Counted from the stretch's first letter, positions 9,431-17,816 are shown. The stretch is DNA of 64,000 nucleotides from Syntrophobacterales bacterium (GCA_031274925.1 JAISPL010000025.1:34895-98894); one strand, 5' to 3'. Notes: generated from the letters alone by a model not told the origin. Translations and numbers: made by a program.

Positions 9431-10827
9431 AAGTCCATATCATAAATGGCACGAAATGGCGCCTTGAAGACGAAGGCCTCCTCGAAATTCTAGGCCAGGT
9501 TACGGGTAATGGAGCGGTAAGGAGGGGTTATGCCGTATATCCCTATAGAGACGGGAAGGTCTTTATAAAAGCATTCCTGGAAAAGGGGTTGTCCGGTTTC
9601 GTGAGAAACAAGATCCTCCCCAGAGGAAAGAAGGAATTTGTTGCGGGTACTCGGCTCATCTCCTTTGGAATTGCCACGCCAAGGCCCCTCGGATACGGGA
9701 TCACGCCAAATGGATCGTACATAATCCAGGAGTGGATTGAGGCGGAGAATTTCTCATCCATATTGAAAAAAGGAGACGGAGCCCATCTCCTGGCAGGGCT
9801 GGCCGGACTCTTAAAGACCTTAAAAACCCTTCAGATAAGACATAACGACCTTCATCTTGAAAATGTGCTCGTAAAGGAGGGCCGGCTTTTTCTCATAGAC
9901 CTCCATAAAATGAAGATCAAGAGGTTCTTCCGCCTCGGCGACGAGGTCTCGAATCTGGCCCATTCCCTTGTCTCTGTCTACGGTGATATGGACGAGACAG
10001 AAAAAGAGGCCTTTTTCCGAATCTATGGCGGAGATGAAGCGCGTCGGCCCCTGGAAAAAGAGATAGGGAAGCTTGCGGCCAGATGGTTCAGGAAGAAAAG
10101 ACAGAGGGCCTTTGATCAGACCTCAAAGATTGAGGTAAGAGGAAACAGGCTCTGCGTGGCGGATTGGAAAGGCTTGAGCTTGGGCAGTCTCGTGGAAACC
10201 ATAAAACAGGATAAGAAGGTCAGGGTCGAGAGGTATAGCGACCATATACGGAAAATTTACCGGGACAAGAGACGGCTCAAAAAGGCATGGAAGTCCCATG
10301 TGGTCTTTCTTTACATGAGCCTTCCGGTTGTGCCTGAGCCCTATTATCTGGCCCTCCCTGAGCAGGGTCAACCGGGCTATATTGCAATGGAAGACCTGAA
10401 AGGTAAAGGCGAGGAACTGGACCGCTACCTTGACCGCCATTATGACACAAATAGCTATTCAGAGCGGAAGCATTTCATAGACAGCCTCTGTGGTTTCTTC
10501 GACAGCCTCTTTAAGTGGGGCATCGTGCACAATGACGTGAAAGGGTGCAACCTCTTCGTGATTGGCAAGGATGCCTTTGTATTTCTCGATGTGGAAGATT
10601 TCACCTTCGATTTCCTTACCGCCGACTGTATGGAAAGGATGTTCTTCCAGCTCAACACCACCATTCCCAAGCGGATCGTCATGAGGGACAGAATGAGGTT
10701 CTTCGTCAGGGTCACATCTTCCTTAGAGATGGACAAGAAAGCCCTCTTCCGCAAACTTCTTTACAAATCAGCGAAAGCAGAGATCGTGTACGAGGGGATA
10801 TCCGGGCTTGTGAAGGAGAAATGGTGA
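9427..10827 (+). CDS. Tandem two-domain lipopolysaccharide kinase (WaaP/KdkA-like)
   Basis: 466 aa with two kinase-fold domains of the WaaP/KdkA/RIO-like group, which phosphorylate heptose or Kdo of LPS core. Domain 1 (about 1-225) has VFIKAF with the likely ATP-lysine near 48, HNDLHLENVLV with catalytic D141, and LIDLHKMK with the metal aspartate near 158. Domain 2 (about 245-460) has YIAMEDL, VHNDVKGCNLF with D370, and FLDVEDFTFD. Both halves keep the key aspartates, so either may be active. The start is the ATG at 9427 overlapping the upstream stop. Last gene of the glycan operon. A fused pair in one chain is unusual: one domain may act on one sugar and the other on a second. Confidence 0.82.
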   Translation: MKVHIINGTKWRLEDEGLLEILGQVTGNGAVRRGYAVYPYRDGKVFIKAFLEKGLSGFVRNKILPRGKKEFVAGTRLISFGIATPRPLGYGITPNGSYIIQEWIEAENFSSILKKGDGAHLLAGLAGLLKTLKTLQIRHNDLHLENVLVKEGRLFLIDLHKMKIKRFFRLGDEVSNLAHSLVSVYGDMDETEKEAFFRIYGGDEARRPLEKEIGKLAARWFRKKRQRAFDQTSKIEVRGNRLCVADWKGLSLGSLVETIKQDKKVRVERYSDHIRKIYRDKRRLKKAWKSHVVFLYMSLPVVPEPYYLALPEQGQPGYIAMEDLKGKGEELDRYLDRHYDTNSYSERKHFIDSLCGFFDSLFKWGIVHNDVKGCNLFVIGKDAFVFLDVEDFTFDFLTADCMERMFFQLNTTIPKRIVMRDRMRFFVRVTSSLEMDKKALFRKLLYKSAKAEIVYEGISGLVKEKW

Positions 10828-10903
10828 GAGCTTAAGCGGTGATTAAGTAAATACTTCTAAAAAACCATTTCCTGTCCTCTGCAGGACATTGATAAATATG
10901 ATA

Positions 10904-10932
10904 TTTACTTTTACGGCTCAAATCAGTATACT
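10904..10932 (+). promoter_or_regulatory. Promoter of tRNA-Ser
   Basis: TTTACT (10904-10909) and TATACT (10927-10932) with a 17-base spacer; the -10 box ends nine bases before the tRNA 5' end, the distance expected for a stable-RNA start. Confidence 0.6.
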
Positions 10933-10941
10933 TTGCCCAAT

Positions 10942-11033
10942 GGAGAGGTGACCGAGAGGCCGAAGGTGCTCGCCTGCTAAGCGAGTGTACGGATAAAACC
11001 GTACCCAGGGTTCAAATCCCTGCCTCTCCGCCA
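10942..11033 (+). tRNA. tRNA-Ser (anticodon GCU), CCA encoded
   Basis: Acceptor stem GGAGAGG pairs with CCTCTCC before discriminator G and an encoded CCA (11031-11033). The anticodon arm CTCGC-CTGCTAA-GCGAG carries GCT at 10976-10978, reading AGC/AGU serine codons. A long variable arm (TGTACGG...CCGTACC) and the T-loop GGTTCAAATCC confirm a class II serine tRNA. Confidence 0.97.
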
Positions 11034-11230
11034 TTAGTATTTCCGCTTGATTCAAACGGTTGATTTTTAAGTTTACTCCACCACATTAATACTACGCACG
11101 TAAGCGCACAGATGTAGCGTCCCTTAAGTTTTTCTGTCCTGTGGTGTATACTTTTAAGAAATACAGGAACAAAATAACTGTATATACTTCTATGAAGATC
11201 ACGTGATATTTATGATCAAATACTGCCGAC

Positions 11231-11324
11231 AAATTTTTAACGGAAGAGCGCTGCACGCAAATCAAAATAATTGAAGAAAACCACTATCAAGACTACATCC
11301 TTCTGTTCATATCAATTCCACCAA
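11231..11324 (+). mobile_element. Relic of an IS200/IS605 TnpA transposase (left copy)
   Basis: A short + strand reading gives KFLTEERCTQIKIIEENHYQ followed by DYILLFISIPP. This matches the central part of IS200/IS605 Y1 transposases, where the consensus is EG/EAxxMxDHxHxLxSIPPK; the HUH histidines are replaced here (D-Y-I-L). Nothing recognisable remains on either side. The last 67 bases (11258-11324) align with 14422-14489 with one or two gaps, at roughly three-quarters identity by eye. The two relics bracket the cysteine-rich/radical SAM locus. Confidence 0.6.
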
Positions 11325-11396
11325 TTACCCCTCCCTCCCCGAAAGAATTCCAGATATTTTTGCATCCAGTATTTTGATGATTTGTGACGTTTTTTC

Positions 11397-11425
11397 TTGA
11401 CAATATCCATATATTACCGTATACT
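11397..11425 (+). promoter_or_regulatory. Near-perfect sigma-70 promoter
   Basis: TTGACA at 11397-11402, exactly 17 bases, then TATACT at 11420-11425. This is the best-matching promoter I found in the window. It lies about 690 bases before the first gene downstream, but only about 280 bases before a strong intrinsic terminator, so it mainly serves a short transcript. Confidence 0.75.
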
Positions 11426-11431
11426 ATATCT

Positions 11432-11749
11432 TCTTTAAATTCTTAAATAAAGGATTTAGATGAGAGCACAGCCATAATTTTTCCCTCTGCATAAAACAAC
11501 AACATAATGTTCTGTCCACGCAGCAACAGGGGGAGGTATTTTGCCCCTGAGTCTGTCTCTAAACGTGCCTCTTGGCGTCTCAAAGATGGCCTCTTCCGTT
11601 CCCATTGCTTCTGGTGATGCGGTTATCTTCCCCGCAGGAAGCGGCACCCCTATTCCAGGGGCCGCCGCTTGTTCCATGAAGGCTGGCCCCTCATTCAAGC
11701 AAACCAGCGCTTTTTTCGGAGAGACGTTCTCCATAGAAAGCGCTTTTTT
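11432..11749 (+). ncRNA. Predicted orphan transcript of about 315 nt between promoter and terminator
   Basis: Bounded by the consensus promoter at 11397-11425 and the terminator at 11706-11749. It contains no good coding frame: an ATG at 11460 behind AAAGGA opens only a five-codon peptide (MRAQP). Internal inverted repeats such as CCCCTATTCCAGGGG suggest folding. I looked for tmRNA, RNase P, 6S and SRP signatures and saw none. It may be a small RNA, a transcription-attenuated leader for the cysteine-rich locus, or an accident of decayed DNA. The right end is inferred from the T-run, the left end from the -10 box. Confidence 0.4.
11706..11749 (+). terminator. Intrinsic terminator
   Basis: AGCGCTTT (11706-11713) pairs perfectly with AAAGCGCT (11737-11744); inside it GGAGA pairs with TCTCC. 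A run of six T follows at 11744-11749. It closes the short transcript that starts near 11432. Confidence 0.7.
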
Positions 11750-11888
11750 ATTTATTATATATCAACGACAAGTATATGGGCACGGTCTATGGCCGGGACG
11801 ATGAATACAGAACATTTCCCAACATTAGGGGGGCTACGATGGGGCGATGATATACTGCGGCAGCGCTTACCGCACAGTGGGAAGCGTC

Positions 11889-12044
11889 AGAGCGGGTCCT
11901 GTCACGGGTTATCGCCGCCGATGGCGTTGATACGGAGAACCGGACCCGCTCTTTCCGTTCGTATCGGGCTTAAGGTAAACTGTCCACCTTTTGCTGGCGA
12001 TCTGTTTACCATTGCCCGCGAGAAAAACTGTTGTGCCTTTGGGC
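11889..12044 (+). other. Inverted-repeat-rich leader upstream of the cysteine-rich gene
   Basis: Three nested or adjacent inverted repeats occur in 160 bases: AGAGCGGGTCC (11889-11899) with GGACCCGCTCT (11942-11952), perfect over 11 bp and enclosing CGCC/GGCG; GGTAAAC (11974-11980) with GTTTACC (12004-12010); and GCCC (12014-12017) with GGGC (12041-12044). No riboswitch class is recognised. The rest of 11034-12111 holds the IS relic, the promoter, the orphan transcript and nothing else I can support. Confidence 0.35.
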
Positions 12045-12111
12045 GATAAAGCAAGATTCATGGGAATGCAGATTCATCTAATTAAAAACTTTCAATAAAG
12101 GAGGATGTATT

Positions 12112-12498
12112 ATGGCCGAAGTAAAAATTTCAAAAGGGCTGGCGACAGTCAGCTTAAACAAAGAAGGGGTAGTCAGCATGGTAATGGATAAAGCAGTTTT
12201 CGTTGAGGCAATAAAGAAATTTTTTTATTGTGTCCCTTGTTGTAAATTGATCAGCTGCCCCAACTTGATGAATATCTGCCCCCCTGTGTTATGTGACCAT
12301 GGCTGTTTCTTCGCGAAGCCTGGTGACTGTTATCATATCGGCCTGCCAGACGGTAAAATCGTCCAGGACCAGGATAGGAATAAAATCAGCTTAAATAAAG
12401 AAGACATGCTGGAAATGGCCAAAAGTGGGATCTTGACCCCCGAAGATTTGGCGATCATTGCTGTGGAGATTCGTGATTCGCTACTAACTCGCGGCTAA
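12112..12498 (+). CDS. Cysteine-rich small protein, candidate substrate (RiPP-like precursor) of the adjacent radical SAM enzyme
   Basis: 128 aa, with a strong AAAGGAGGA ribosome site seven bases before the ATG. Residues 1-36 are cysteine-free. Residues 40-73 hold eight cysteines (40, 43, 44, 49, 56, 61, 65, 73), several next to prolines. The C-terminal third (about 90-128) is charged and predicted helical. A short internal echo is visible: SLNKEGVVSM near 14-23 and SLNKEDMLEM near 93-102. No family is recognised. A small cysteine-rich protein immediately before a SPASM radical SAM gene, with a terminator-like hairpin between them, is the classic layout of thioether-peptide loci. The central rather than C-terminal cysteine block is atypical. 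It could instead be a metal- or Fe-S-binding protein. No signal peptide. Confidence 0.6.
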   Translation: MAEVKISKGLATVSLNKEGVVSMVMDKAVFVEAIKKFFYCVPCCKLISCPNLMNICPPVLCDHGCFFAKPGDCYHIGLPDGKIVQDQDRNKISLNKEDMLEMAKSGILTPEDLAIIAVEIRDSLLTRG

Positions 12499-12520
12499 CC
12501 ACCTAAAAAGCAACAATCAG

Positions 12521-12550
12521 GGGCCGCGTTGGCTTTATGAAGCGCGGCCC
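12521..12550 (+). terminator. Hairpin between precursor-like gene and maturase
   Basis: GGGCCGCG (12521-12528) pairs perfectly with CGCGGCCC (12543-12550) around a 14-base loop, followed by TTAATAAATATT. The T-run is imperfect, so termination is probably partial. That would give more transcript of the small protein than of the enzyme, as in many RiPP operons. Confidence 0.55.
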
Positions 12551-12579
12551 TTAATAAATATTATGAGCGGAGGCGCAAT

Positions 12580-13962
12580 TTGAGACTAAGCAGTTATCTG
12601 ATCCTGTCGGATCGCTTGAAAAACGGCGGTTACGCAGCCCTGAGCGGCCTATCCGGCGCCATAGAACTAATAAGCGAGGGCCTATATCAGTTATTAGAAA
12701 AGATCACTCTTAGCGGGGAACCCCGCTCGCTCTGCATTGAGAAAGATTCTCTCCCACCAGATATACTGGAGACTTTTATACGTCGCGGCCATATCACCGA
12801 AATAAGCCACGAAGAAGAGCGTTCTTATGTTAAAGAAGTAGCGTCAGCTCTCCATGAGATTAGCGCAGCACACCCCAATGTGGTGGTTATTCCCGATCTC
12901 GACTGCAACTACCGCTGCATTTACTGCTTTGAAAAGCCTCTTCAGTCCAAGCTGAAAGAGCGTAAGACGAAAATGGATAAAGTAGGTGTGGATAACTTCT
13001 ATCGCTCAATCGACCAGCTTGCATCACAGATAGGCCCCATATCAGGGGGAATTACCCTCTATGGCGGCGAATCCCTCAGTGCGGAAAATAAAGAGGTTGT
13101 GGGGTATATCGTAGAAAAGGGAGTAAAAAATGGACATAAATTTTTCGCTGTCACCAACGGACACGACCTGGACGCCTATTTGGGGCTTCTGGGAAGAGAT
13201 AAAATCTCAAATCTGCAGATAACAATTGACGGGCCTCAAAGTATTCACGACAGGCGCCGGATTGCCTTGGACGGCAGCTCTTCTTTTCAAAAGATCATGA
13301 ATAATATAGGCCGGGCAATTAAAGAGACCGATGTGTCTATAGGGGTGCGCGTCAACCTGGACGGGGACAACTACCAGGCCTTTGGAGAGCTTTTAAGTGT
13401 TTTTGATCAGGAAGGCTGGCTCAATGATAATAGAATATCCGTTGGTGCTGCAATCGTTGACCAGAGGGACCAGCGCGGGGCAGTGTTTCCCGTGCAGGAT
13501 ATAAATAAAGTAAAAGCGGAACTGTCCGGAGTGACGGGTCAGTACCCCAATGTGGAAATCGGCAGTCAGCGGTCGTCAAGCAGAGGCAGAGTTCTATCAT
13601 CGCTGGCATCAAGTAAACCCTACGGCCTCCGCAGCTCTTATTGCGCCGCCAGTAGTGGAATGTATATTTTTCTGCCTGATGGGACCATATCATCCTGTTT
13701 GGACTCTTTGGGTGAAGAATGCAGCTATATCGGCAGCTATTCGGCAGAGGGCTTGTTTCTCGACAAAGACAAAATAGCCCATAGATTCAACCGTTCCGTC
13801 GCTAATATACCCGCCTGCCTGGACTGCAAATATTGCCTTGTATGCGCCGGAGGATGCGCGCAGTACGCCGAATATAATTTCCATGACATCTATCCCTTAT
13901 TGCGAAGATTTTCCGGAGACTTACTCCTGGGTATTGGCGGAGGCTGTAGAGAAATATCTTAA
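12580..13962 (+). CDS. Radical SAM/SPASM peptide maturase
   Basis: 460 aa. Starts at TTG 12580 behind GGAGG with six-base spacing. Residues 1-95 are an N-terminal recognition-type region. The radical SAM cluster motif CNYRCIYC gives cysteines 109, 113 and 116, followed by TLYGGESL. The C-terminal SPASM domain, with auxiliary Fe-S clusters, begins near YCAASSGMYIF and continues through ACLDCKYCLVCAGGC to GGGC near the end. Enzymes of this architecture make sulfur-to-alpha-carbon or carbon-carbon crosslinks in ribosomal peptides, or mature sulfatases. No sulfatase is nearby, and the eight-cysteine protein just upstream is the obvious candidate substrate. No transporter or protease gene accompanies the pair. 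Confidence 0.8.
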   Translation: MRLSSYLILSDRLKNGGYAALSGLSGAIELISEGLYQLLEKITLSGEPRSLCIEKDSLPPDILETFIRRGHITEISHEEERSYVKEVASALHEISAAHPNVVVIPDLDCNYRCIYCFEKPLQSKLKERKTKMDKVGVDNFYRSIDQLASQIGPISGGITLYGGESLSAENKEVVGYIVEKGVKNGHKFFAVTNGHDLDAYLGLLGRDKISNLQITIDGPQSIHDRRRIALDGSSSFQKIMNNIGRAIKETDVSIGVRVNLDGDNYQAFGELLSVFDQEGWLNDNRISVGAAIVDQRDQRGAVFPVQDINKVKAELSGVTGQYPNVEIGSQRSSSRGRVLSSLASSKPYGLRSSYCAASSGMYIFLPDGTISSCLDSLGEECSYIGSYSAEGLFLDKDKIAHRFNRSVANIPACLDCKYCLVCAGGCAQYAEYNFHDIYPLLRRFSGDLLLGIGGGCREIS

Positions 13963-14391
13963 GGCTAACGGTCTTTGATTTTTTGAGATTGTTTGCCGGG
14001 GAGGGGTATTTACGATAGATACATAATATGCTTGGCAGCCTACTTTGATATGAGCAATGAAAAAATCGAATGGGTAAAAAGACACATCAGGGGGCATATT
14101 GGAAAGGGGTGACATTAAAGGTCATTGGATTCCGACGTATAAGCCTGAACCAAACGACGCGGTCCATTGGTGCATAATTTTGCCACCTATATTCCACGTG
14201 TAGGGCCGACCTGATGGGTTGAATGGAATAGATTGGTAAACGGCACAGCATCCTTTAATCTTACCGATATTAGGCGATGCCTCTCTAACGCAACCTCAAG
14301 AGTCTGCCCTGCTCACGACCAACAAATTTGTGGAGACAGCGCAATCGGCAACGGTCAAAGTGAACCGGCCATCAATAGTTTGTCAACTTCT
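13963..14391. other. Non-coding stretch downstream of the maturase
   Basis: About 430 bases with no supportable gene. Short open frames lack ribosome sites and resemble nothing. Composition is AT-richer than the flanking operons. Probably decayed DNA joining the maturase gene to the IS relic. Confidence 0.4.
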
Positions 14392-14668
14392 CAACTACCA
14401 CCTGACGAAGAACACTGCCTACAAATCGAAATAATTGAAGCAAACTGCTATAAAAGACCATATCCGCCGGTTCATATCAATCCCACCAAAACGGTACCCA
14501 TGAATAAAATGAAACATCAGTACAAAACTTAAAAAAATCCCTTTTTCTCAAAAAAGTATAATGGAGAACAAACAATATATTTGGTGGAAAGGTTACTTTG
14601 TTTCCACCATTGGAATAAACGAAGAAATAACAACATATATTGAACGTCAAAGGAGTGGAAAGACTTAA
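14392..14668 (+). mobile_element. Relic of an IS200/IS605 TnpA transposase (right copy)
   Basis: Fragments in more than one frame line up with IS200/IS605 Y1 transposases: QLPPDEEHCLQIEIIEANCY, then DHIRRFISIPPK (14456-14491), which keeps the D-H of the HUH motif, and finally NKQYIWWKGYFVSTIG followed by NEEITTYIERQ (14561-14668), the family's C-terminal helix region. The middle is deleted or frameshifted. The segment 14422-14489 is similar to the left relic at 11258-11324. Confidence 0.7.
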
Positions 14669-14853
14669 AGGCAAGAGAGGCTTGAACTATAGGAATACAC
14701 TTAAGCGTGAGTTAGGGGTTATTTTTTGACAAAGGTTGGGGCGTAAGTGCCCAAAAATATGGCCCTTAAGAGCGAAGCGACATACATTATTGACAAAATG
14801 ACGTTGGCCGTGGCAGACTGAAAGATAGGTCTATTTGGAAAATATTAATAGGG

Positions 14854-15522
14854 ATGGACTTCTTGGCTGATCGTTTAACGGCGATTCAGAACTATTTTGA
14901 AAAACGGGTAAAGTGTTACCTTGAGGCCTATTCCACAAAAAGGCTTTCCAGCCTCACTGATGCGATTTACCGGTTCGGGTGGTATTCTCTGCGCTTCATT
15001 TTTCGGCGTACCATGCGCCATCTGGCAGTGATTCAACCTCAAAGTGTCCTTGACATAGGGTGTGGTTGCGGCGTCTATTCATTGGAGATTGCGAGAAGAG
15101 GAGCTATGGTTACCGCTTTAGACATCTGTCGGGGAATGATTGATGCCACGGAAAGCCTTTTAAAACAGAATGGCCTTCAAGACCGAGTAACGACCATATG
15201 CGCGAACTACCTTGATTGGTCCAAGGGAGTGACCCATGAATATGATTTGATTCTCGCCATCGGGCTTTTTGATTATGTGCATGATGCTGGTCATTACCTG
15301 ACCTCATTTCGGAGGATTACCAAAGGAGCTATTATTACCTTCCCTGCCGATTATGCGCTCTCATCGCTGGCCCAGCTAAGCTATCGGAGCCATGGGATTC
15401 AAGGCTATTTCTACACTAAACAACAGATTGAGGAACTTCTGCTTTCAGCTGGTTTTAAGATAGTCCATTTTTCGAAGCTTTTTCCCGGCACTTACATGGT
15501 GCACGCGGTGTGTGCTTTGTGA
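14854..15522 (+). CDS. Class I SAM-dependent methyltransferase
   Basis: 222 aa. A basic, aromatic-rich N-terminal segment (residues 1-60) precedes motif I VLDIGCGCGVYSLEIA, motif II TALDICRGMID and motif IV LILAIGLFDYVHD. The fold resembles Mg-protoporphyrin O-methyltransferase-like and UbiE-like enzymes, but no pathway neighbours define a substrate. It stands alone between the IS relic and rnr. The C-terminal GYFYTKQQIEELLLSAGF is a common end for small-molecule methyltransferases. Confidence 0.75.
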   Translation: MDFLADRLTAIQNYFEKRVKCYLEAYSTKRLSSLTDAIYRFGWYSLRFIFRRTMRHLAVIQPQSVLDIGCGCGVYSLEIARRGAMVTALDICRGMIDATESLLKQNGLQDRVTTICANYLDWSKGVTHEYDLILAIGLFDYVHDAGHYLTSFRRITKGAIITFPADYALSSLAQLSYRSHGIQGYFYTKQQIEELLLSAGFKIVHFSKLFPGTYMVHAVCAL

Positions 15523-15713
15523 CTCTGCTTGCCGGAATAGCATAGAGGAATGAACCTTCTCCAAGAGAGCCGGTTTTGAAAAAGCTCTCCTGAAACAATA
15601 TATTCCCCAGAGACTGTATAGGTTGATACCTAGAGAATTGGGTATAGTACGGAAGTTCGGCAAGTGTGCGTAGGATCAATCATGTACTTGATAATGAATA
15701 CTGGAGGTTTGAT

Positions 15714-17816
15714 ATGAGAAAGGCGGTGGCTACCATCTTAAGTAAAGACGGACTTCTCCGAATATTCAAACATGAAAAAAGGCCCCTTAGATTTGAAGAT
15801 CTCCAGAAGGCTTTCGATCTCTCAAAGAATGACAAAAAACCCATGAGAAATCTTCTTAGGGAGATGATACGAGAAGGACTCATTGTCAGGCTCAAGAATA
15901 ACCGGTTCGGTATCCCCCAGGAGATGAACCTTCGAACCGGCACTCTGTGGTGTACCAGGAGTGGAAATGGCTTTGTTGTGCCTGACAAGGAAGGCGAGAG
16001 AGACATCTTTGTCTCGTCGCGGTACATCAAGGATGCGTTCCACGGCGACAAGGTAGTGGTAAGAGTGGAACATGCCGCACGGGGCAGAAAAGAAGGGAAA
16101 ATTATTAAGGTAACGGAGCGAAAACTGCACAATGTTGTAGGGTTCATGAAGATACACAAGAATGTCGCTTTTCTCGTCCCCGAAGACGAACGAATTTCCC
16201 GCAATTTTCTTATAAGCGGCACGGGTGTGAAAAAACTGAAAGACGGAGATCTGGCCGCTGCCCGCATAACGAGTTTTCCTGACGGAGGAAGGGAACCAGA
16301 GTGTAGGATCACAAAAGTCTTTTCTGACCTTTCAACCCTTGAATCCATATCCCAGTTTGTGGAATACAAACATAACCTGCCTATGAGGTTCAGAAAAGGT
16401 ACTGAAAGCGATGCGGAGAAGATTGATCCTCTTGTGCCGGCGGATGGCCGGTTAGACCTTAGAGACACAGCACACGTCACTATCGACGGCGAATTCGCGA
16501 AAGACTTTGATGACGCGGTCTATGTGGAAAAGGGCAGAAAAGGCTACACTCTTTATGTTTCCATCGCCGACGTATCTCATTATGTTGAAAAGGATTCGCG
16601 TCTGGACCGGGAAGCCTACGAGCGAGGCACCAGCATCTATTTTCCCGGAAAGGTCCTTCCTATGCTCCCCAAGGCGTTGTCGAACGGGACATGCAGTCTC
16701 AAGCCTGACGAGGACAGGCTCACCGTCACGGCGGTAATTCAATTTACCAGGAGCGGCGATGTTTCAGGGACCGCCTTTCATAAATCAATCATAAGGAGCG
16801 CCGCCCGCCTCACATATAGACAGGTGGAAGACGCCATTGTCAAGAAAGACAGGAAGGCGCGGAGCGCGATAAGACCGTTGATTCCCATGCTCGCCCGCAT
16901 GGCAGACCTTGCGCGACTCATCGCCGGCAGAAGAGAAGAGAAGGGGAGCCTTGACTTTGACCTTCCCGAACCGGAGGTATTGCTCGACATCGAAGGGGGC
17001 ATAAAAGACATATTAAGGACGGAAAGGCTATTTTCGCACAGGATTATTGAGGAGTTCATGATTGCCGCCAATGAGGCCGTAGCGAGATTCCTGTCGGAAA
17101 GTGCAGCTCCAGCAGTATACAGAATACATGAACCGCCCGAAAAAGAGAAACTGAGAGACCTGGAGAAACTCCTTGATACCTTTGCAATTCCACACAGAGG
17201 AAACATAAAAGATATAAAGACCCTCAAGGCGGTTCTGGATACCGTAAAAGACAAGGAATACGAATTTCTCATAAACAGAGTTCTCTTAAGGTCCATGAAG
17301 CAGGCGCGATACTCCACCATTAACAAGGGGCATTTCGGGCTCGCCTCGGATTGCTACCTTCATTTTACTTCCCCTATTCGCCGATACCCTGATCTGATCT
17401 GCCACAGAGCTTTGAAGGGTGTCCTAACCGGGGGTCTGAAGTACAAAACTGAGAAAGAACTCGACCCGGCAGCCGTTCACCTCTCGGAAAGAGAGCGGAT
17501 TGCCATGGATGCCGAGAGAGAACTTGAAGACAGGATCAAGGTTCTGTTCATGAAGGACAAGATAGGTGAGGAATATGAGGGTATAATTACCCACATTACC
17601 TCCTACGGCATCTTTGTCGAGCCTTTTGATGTCTTTGTCGAGGGGATTGCGCTTCTTTCCGAGCTTTATGACGACTACTACCTCTTTCAGGAGGACAAAT
17701 ACCGGCTAATCGGCAGGCGGACAAAAAAGGTCTACCGCATTGGCGACAGGGTAAGGATCAAGGTTGTTCTCGCTGATGTGGAAAAAAATCTGCTCCACTT
17801 CGCGTTTGTCCGCTGA
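15714..17816 (+). CDS. rnr: Ribonuclease R
   Basis: A 3'-5' exoribonuclease that degrades structured RNA. 700 aa from ATG 15714, which sits behind GGAGG and gives MRKAVATILS; an upstream in-frame start at 15666 has no ribosome site. Order: N-terminal winged-helix region, cold-shock domains (GNGFVVPDKEGERDIFV), RNB catalytic domain with DGEFAKDFDDAVYVEK carrying the metal-binding aspartates (about residues 260-276) and HFTSPIRRYPDL, then an S1 domain (YEGIITHITSYGIFVE). It lacks the long lysine-rich tail of the E. coli enzyme. Confidence 0.95.
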   Translation: MRKAVATILSKDGLLRIFKHEKRPLRFEDLQKAFDLSKNDKKPMRNLLREMIREGLIVRLKNNRFGIPQEMNLRTGTLWCTRSGNGFVVPDKEGERDIFVSSRYIKDAFHGDKVVVRVEHAARGRKEGKIIKVTERKLHNVVGFMKIHKNVAFLVPEDERISRNFLISGTGVKKLKDGDLAAARITSFPDGGREPECRITKVFSDLSTLESISQFVEYKHNLPMRFRKGTESDAEKIDPLVPADGRLDLRDTAHVTIDGEFAKDFDDAVYVEKGRKGYTLYVSIADVSHYVEKDSRLDREAYERGTSIYFPGKVLPMLPKALSNGTCSLKPDEDRLTVTAVIQFTRSGDVSGTAFHKSIIRSAARLTYRQVEDAIVKKDRKARSAIRPLIPMLARMADLARLIAGRREEKGSLDFDLPEPEVLLDIEGGIKDILRTERLFSHRIIEEFMIAANEAVARFLSESAAPAVYRIHEPPEKEKLRDLEKLLDTFAIPHRGNIKDIKTLKAVLDTVKDKEYEFLINRVLLRSMKQARYSTINKGHFGLASDCYLHFTSPIRRYPDLICHRALKGVLTGGLKYKTEKELDPAAVHLSERERIAMDAERELEDRIKVLFMKDKIGEEYEGIITHITSYGIFVEPFDVFVEGIALLSELYDDYYLFQEDKYRLIGRRTKKVYRIGDRVRIKVVLADVEKNLLHFAFVR

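Noticed and set aside
11456..11734. 92-codon frame on the minus strand beneath the orphan transcript
   Set aside because: No ribosome site, no family resemblance, and it is antisense to a promoter-terminator unit with good signals.
11889..12044. Cobalamin or other known riboswitch before the radical SAM gene
   Set aside because: I looked for the B12-box and other class consensus motifs and found none; only generic inverted repeats are present.
14233..14532. 99-codon frame that looked like a small gene
   Set aside because: Its second half contains the transposase relic read partly in the wrong frame, and no ribosome site precedes the start.
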